DNA from: Alphaproteobacteria bacterium TMED93
Lineage (GTDB): Bacteria; Pseudomonadota; Alphaproteobacteria; TMED109
Direction of reading: 5' to 3'
Length of the DNA: 6,271 nt
NCBI GenBank assembly: GCA_002171495.2
Contig: NHEU02000052.1
Coordinates: forward strand, 36,722 to 42,992
The notes beneath the pieces are model-generated. The model saw only the letters and a program-made list of their open reading frames with translations. It was not told where the DNA came from and did not search any database. The position numbers were made by a program, and so were the translations under genes. Shown one piece after another: positions 5,075 to 6,271 of the stretch. Within the stretch, counting starts at the first letter, position 1. Each line of letters begins with the position of its first letter.

Positions 5075-6271
5075 ATGCAAACTTTAAATAAAAGAGCTCC
5101 AGGAAGAAGAAAAAAAGTTTTTTTTAACAAAGGAAGACAAGTAGATAAAACCTCTTTAATAGAGGCTCAAGAATTACTTAGTAGTTTTTTACCTTTAAAA
5201 AAAGATATGTTAATAGAGTATTTGCATTTATTTAACGACAAATACAATGCTTTATTTCCTAAACACATGAGAGCGTTATCAGAATTGATGAAACTTAGTA
5301 TGTCTGAGATATATGAGGTAGCAAGTTTTTATGCTCATTTTCATATTATGGATGAAGACAATATTTCTGTACCGGATGTTACTATAAAGGTATGTGACAG
5401 TATAACCTGCGCAATGAATGAATCAGAGAAACTCTACCATAACATTAAACTCAAATATAAAAATTTTAGAGTTGAAAAAGCTCCATGTATGGGAAGATGT
5501 AACTATGCTCCTGTAGTAGAAGTAAACCATAACCATATTTTAAATGCTGATAATTCAAAAGTATTGAAAGCAATATCTGAAAAAAACTTTTCATACAATA
5601 ATAACAAATTTATTTCTTTTGAAGAGTATGTATCCAAAGGTGGGTACCAATTATTTAAAAAAATTTTAAATGGCGATGTAAGTTTTGATAATATGATAGA
5701 AATATTTTCTGAGTCAGGATTAAGAGGATTAGGAGGTGCAGGTTTCCCTGCCTTTAAAAAATGGCAGTTTGTTAAATCTTACAAAGGTCCAAGATTAATG
5801 TGTATTAATGCAGATGAAGGAGAACCTGGAACTTTTAAAGATAGATATTATTTAAACAAAGATCCTCATAGATTTTTAGAAGGCACTCTGGTTGCAGCAA
5901 AATTAGTAGATGCTCAAAAGTGTTACCTCTACATAAGAGACGAATATTATGGTCTTATAAAACTAATAGAACAGCAAGTGAAAATTCTAGAAGATAAAAA
6001 TATAGTCGAAAAAAACTTTCTAGAAATTAGAAGAGGGGCAGGGGCATATATTTGTGGAGAAGAGTCTGCTCTTATAGAGTCTATTGAAGGAAAAAGAGGG
6101 CTTCCCAGAAATAGACCTCCTTACGTTGCAGAAGTTGGCTTGTTTGGAAGGCCTACGTTAGTGCATAACGTTGAAACAGTTTACTGGATTAGAGAAATAT
6201 ATGAAAAGGGAGGAAAATGGTTTAGTTCTTATGGAAGAAATGGAAGAAAAGGTCTTCGAACATTTTCTGTT
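5075..6271 (+). CDS. NAD-dependent formate dehydrogenase beta subunit, NuoE-NuoF fusion (3' end outside window)
   Basis: This subunit carries electrons from the molybdenum-containing catalytic subunit of a soluble formate dehydrogenase to NAD+. All 399 codons to the window edge are open. Residues about 28-170 are a NuoE/FdsG-like thioredoxin fold with four 2Fe-2S ligands: Cys107, Cys112, Cys138 and Cys142. From about 185 a NuoF/FdsB-like domain begins, with the FMN/NADH motif GLRGLGGAGFPAFKKW (216-231), the second motif INADEGEPGTFKDR (244-257), and GAGAYICGEESALIESIEGK (321-340) leading to RPTLVHNVET. The fused layout matches Methylobacterium Fdh1B, about 570 aa as I recall, so perhaps 170 residues, including the 4Fe-4S cysteines, lie beyond the window. 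The ATG follows an in-frame TAA (5072-5074) and has no Shine-Dalgarno site. Divergent molybdenum-cofactor genes favour formate dehydrogenase over complex I. The catalytic alpha subunit is expected next but is not visible. Confidence 0.9.
   Translation, partial: MQTLNKRAPGRRKKVFFNKGRQVDKTSLIEAQELLSSFLPLKKDMLIEYLHLFNDKYNALFPKHMRALSELMKLSMSEIYEVASFYAHFHIMDEDNISVPDVTIKVCDSITCAMNESEKLYHNIKLKYKNFRVEKAPCMGRCNYAPVVEVNHNHILNADNSKVLKAISEKNFSYNNNKFISFEEYVSKGGYQLFKKILNGDVSFDNMIEIFSESGLRGLGGAGFPAFKKWQFVKSYKGPRLMCINADEGEPGTFKDRYYLNKDPHRFLEGTLVAAKLVDAQKCYLYIRDEYYGLIKLIEQQVKILEDKNIVEKNFLEIRRGAGAYICGEESALIESIEGKRGLPRNRPPYVAEVGLFGRPTLVHNVETVYWIREIYEKGGKWFSSYGRNGRKGLRTFSV

Noticed and set aside
5075..6271. Complex I NuoE/NuoF or hydrogenase HoxF as the identity of the last gene
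   Set aside because: Fusion layout alone would allow HoxF-like proteins, but the GLPRNRPPY/RPTLVHNVET variant and the adjacent moeA-mobB-tusA fit formate dehydrogenase beta subunits better. The definitive alpha subunit is outside the window.

Overview
The window is a very AT-rich bacterial chromosome segment (mostly A/T by eye, Lys/Asn/Ile-rich proteins, frequent A-homopolymers, very short intergenic gaps). This style, together with a NuoE-NuoF-fused formate dehydrogenase beta subunit, fits a streamlined, probably marine, SAR11-like alphaproteobacterium. The taxonomic call is inference from gene content and composition, not a database match.

Left part (1-1953, + strand): the end of a queuosine operon. 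queA (tRNA preQ1 ribosyltransferase-isomerase) lacks its 5' end because the window begins inside it, and its reading frame is broken by one base in a 15-A tract at 420-434. It is followed with an ATGA overlap by an intact tgt (tRNA-guanine transglycosylase). A complete tRNA-Lys(UUU) lies 43 bp downstream (1997-2071), with a plausible promoter of its own and a weak U-tract terminator.

Middle (2072-2937, + strand): about 160 bp of AT-rich spacer carrying a good sigma70-like promoter (2174-2201), then an unrecognised exported protein of 233 aa. It has a signal peptide, a helical middle and a C-terminal domain that resembles the small beta-rich modules of phage virion/tail proteins. Its stop codon interlocks with that of tusA, arriving from the other strand.

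Right part: a minus-strand operon mobB-moeA-tusA (4872 down to 2934) for molybdenum-cofactor maturation and sulfur relay. It is transcribed divergently from a + strand gene (5075 to the window end) for a fused FdsG/FdsB-type beta subunit of NAD-dependent formate dehydrogenase. Together these form a coherent module: MoeA inserts molybdenum into molybdopterin, MobB assists the guanylylated cofactor, TusA may supply sulfur, and the flavin/Fe-S beta subunit passes electrons from the molybdenum subunit (expected downstream, outside the window) to NAD+. The 202-bp divergent spacer between mobB and the dehydrogenase gene holds A-tracts and -10-like boxes and is the likely control point for both.

No insertion sequence, CRISPR array or prophage block was seen. 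The least ordinary items are the broken queA at a slippage-prone A tract and the exported protein with a phage-like C-terminus.
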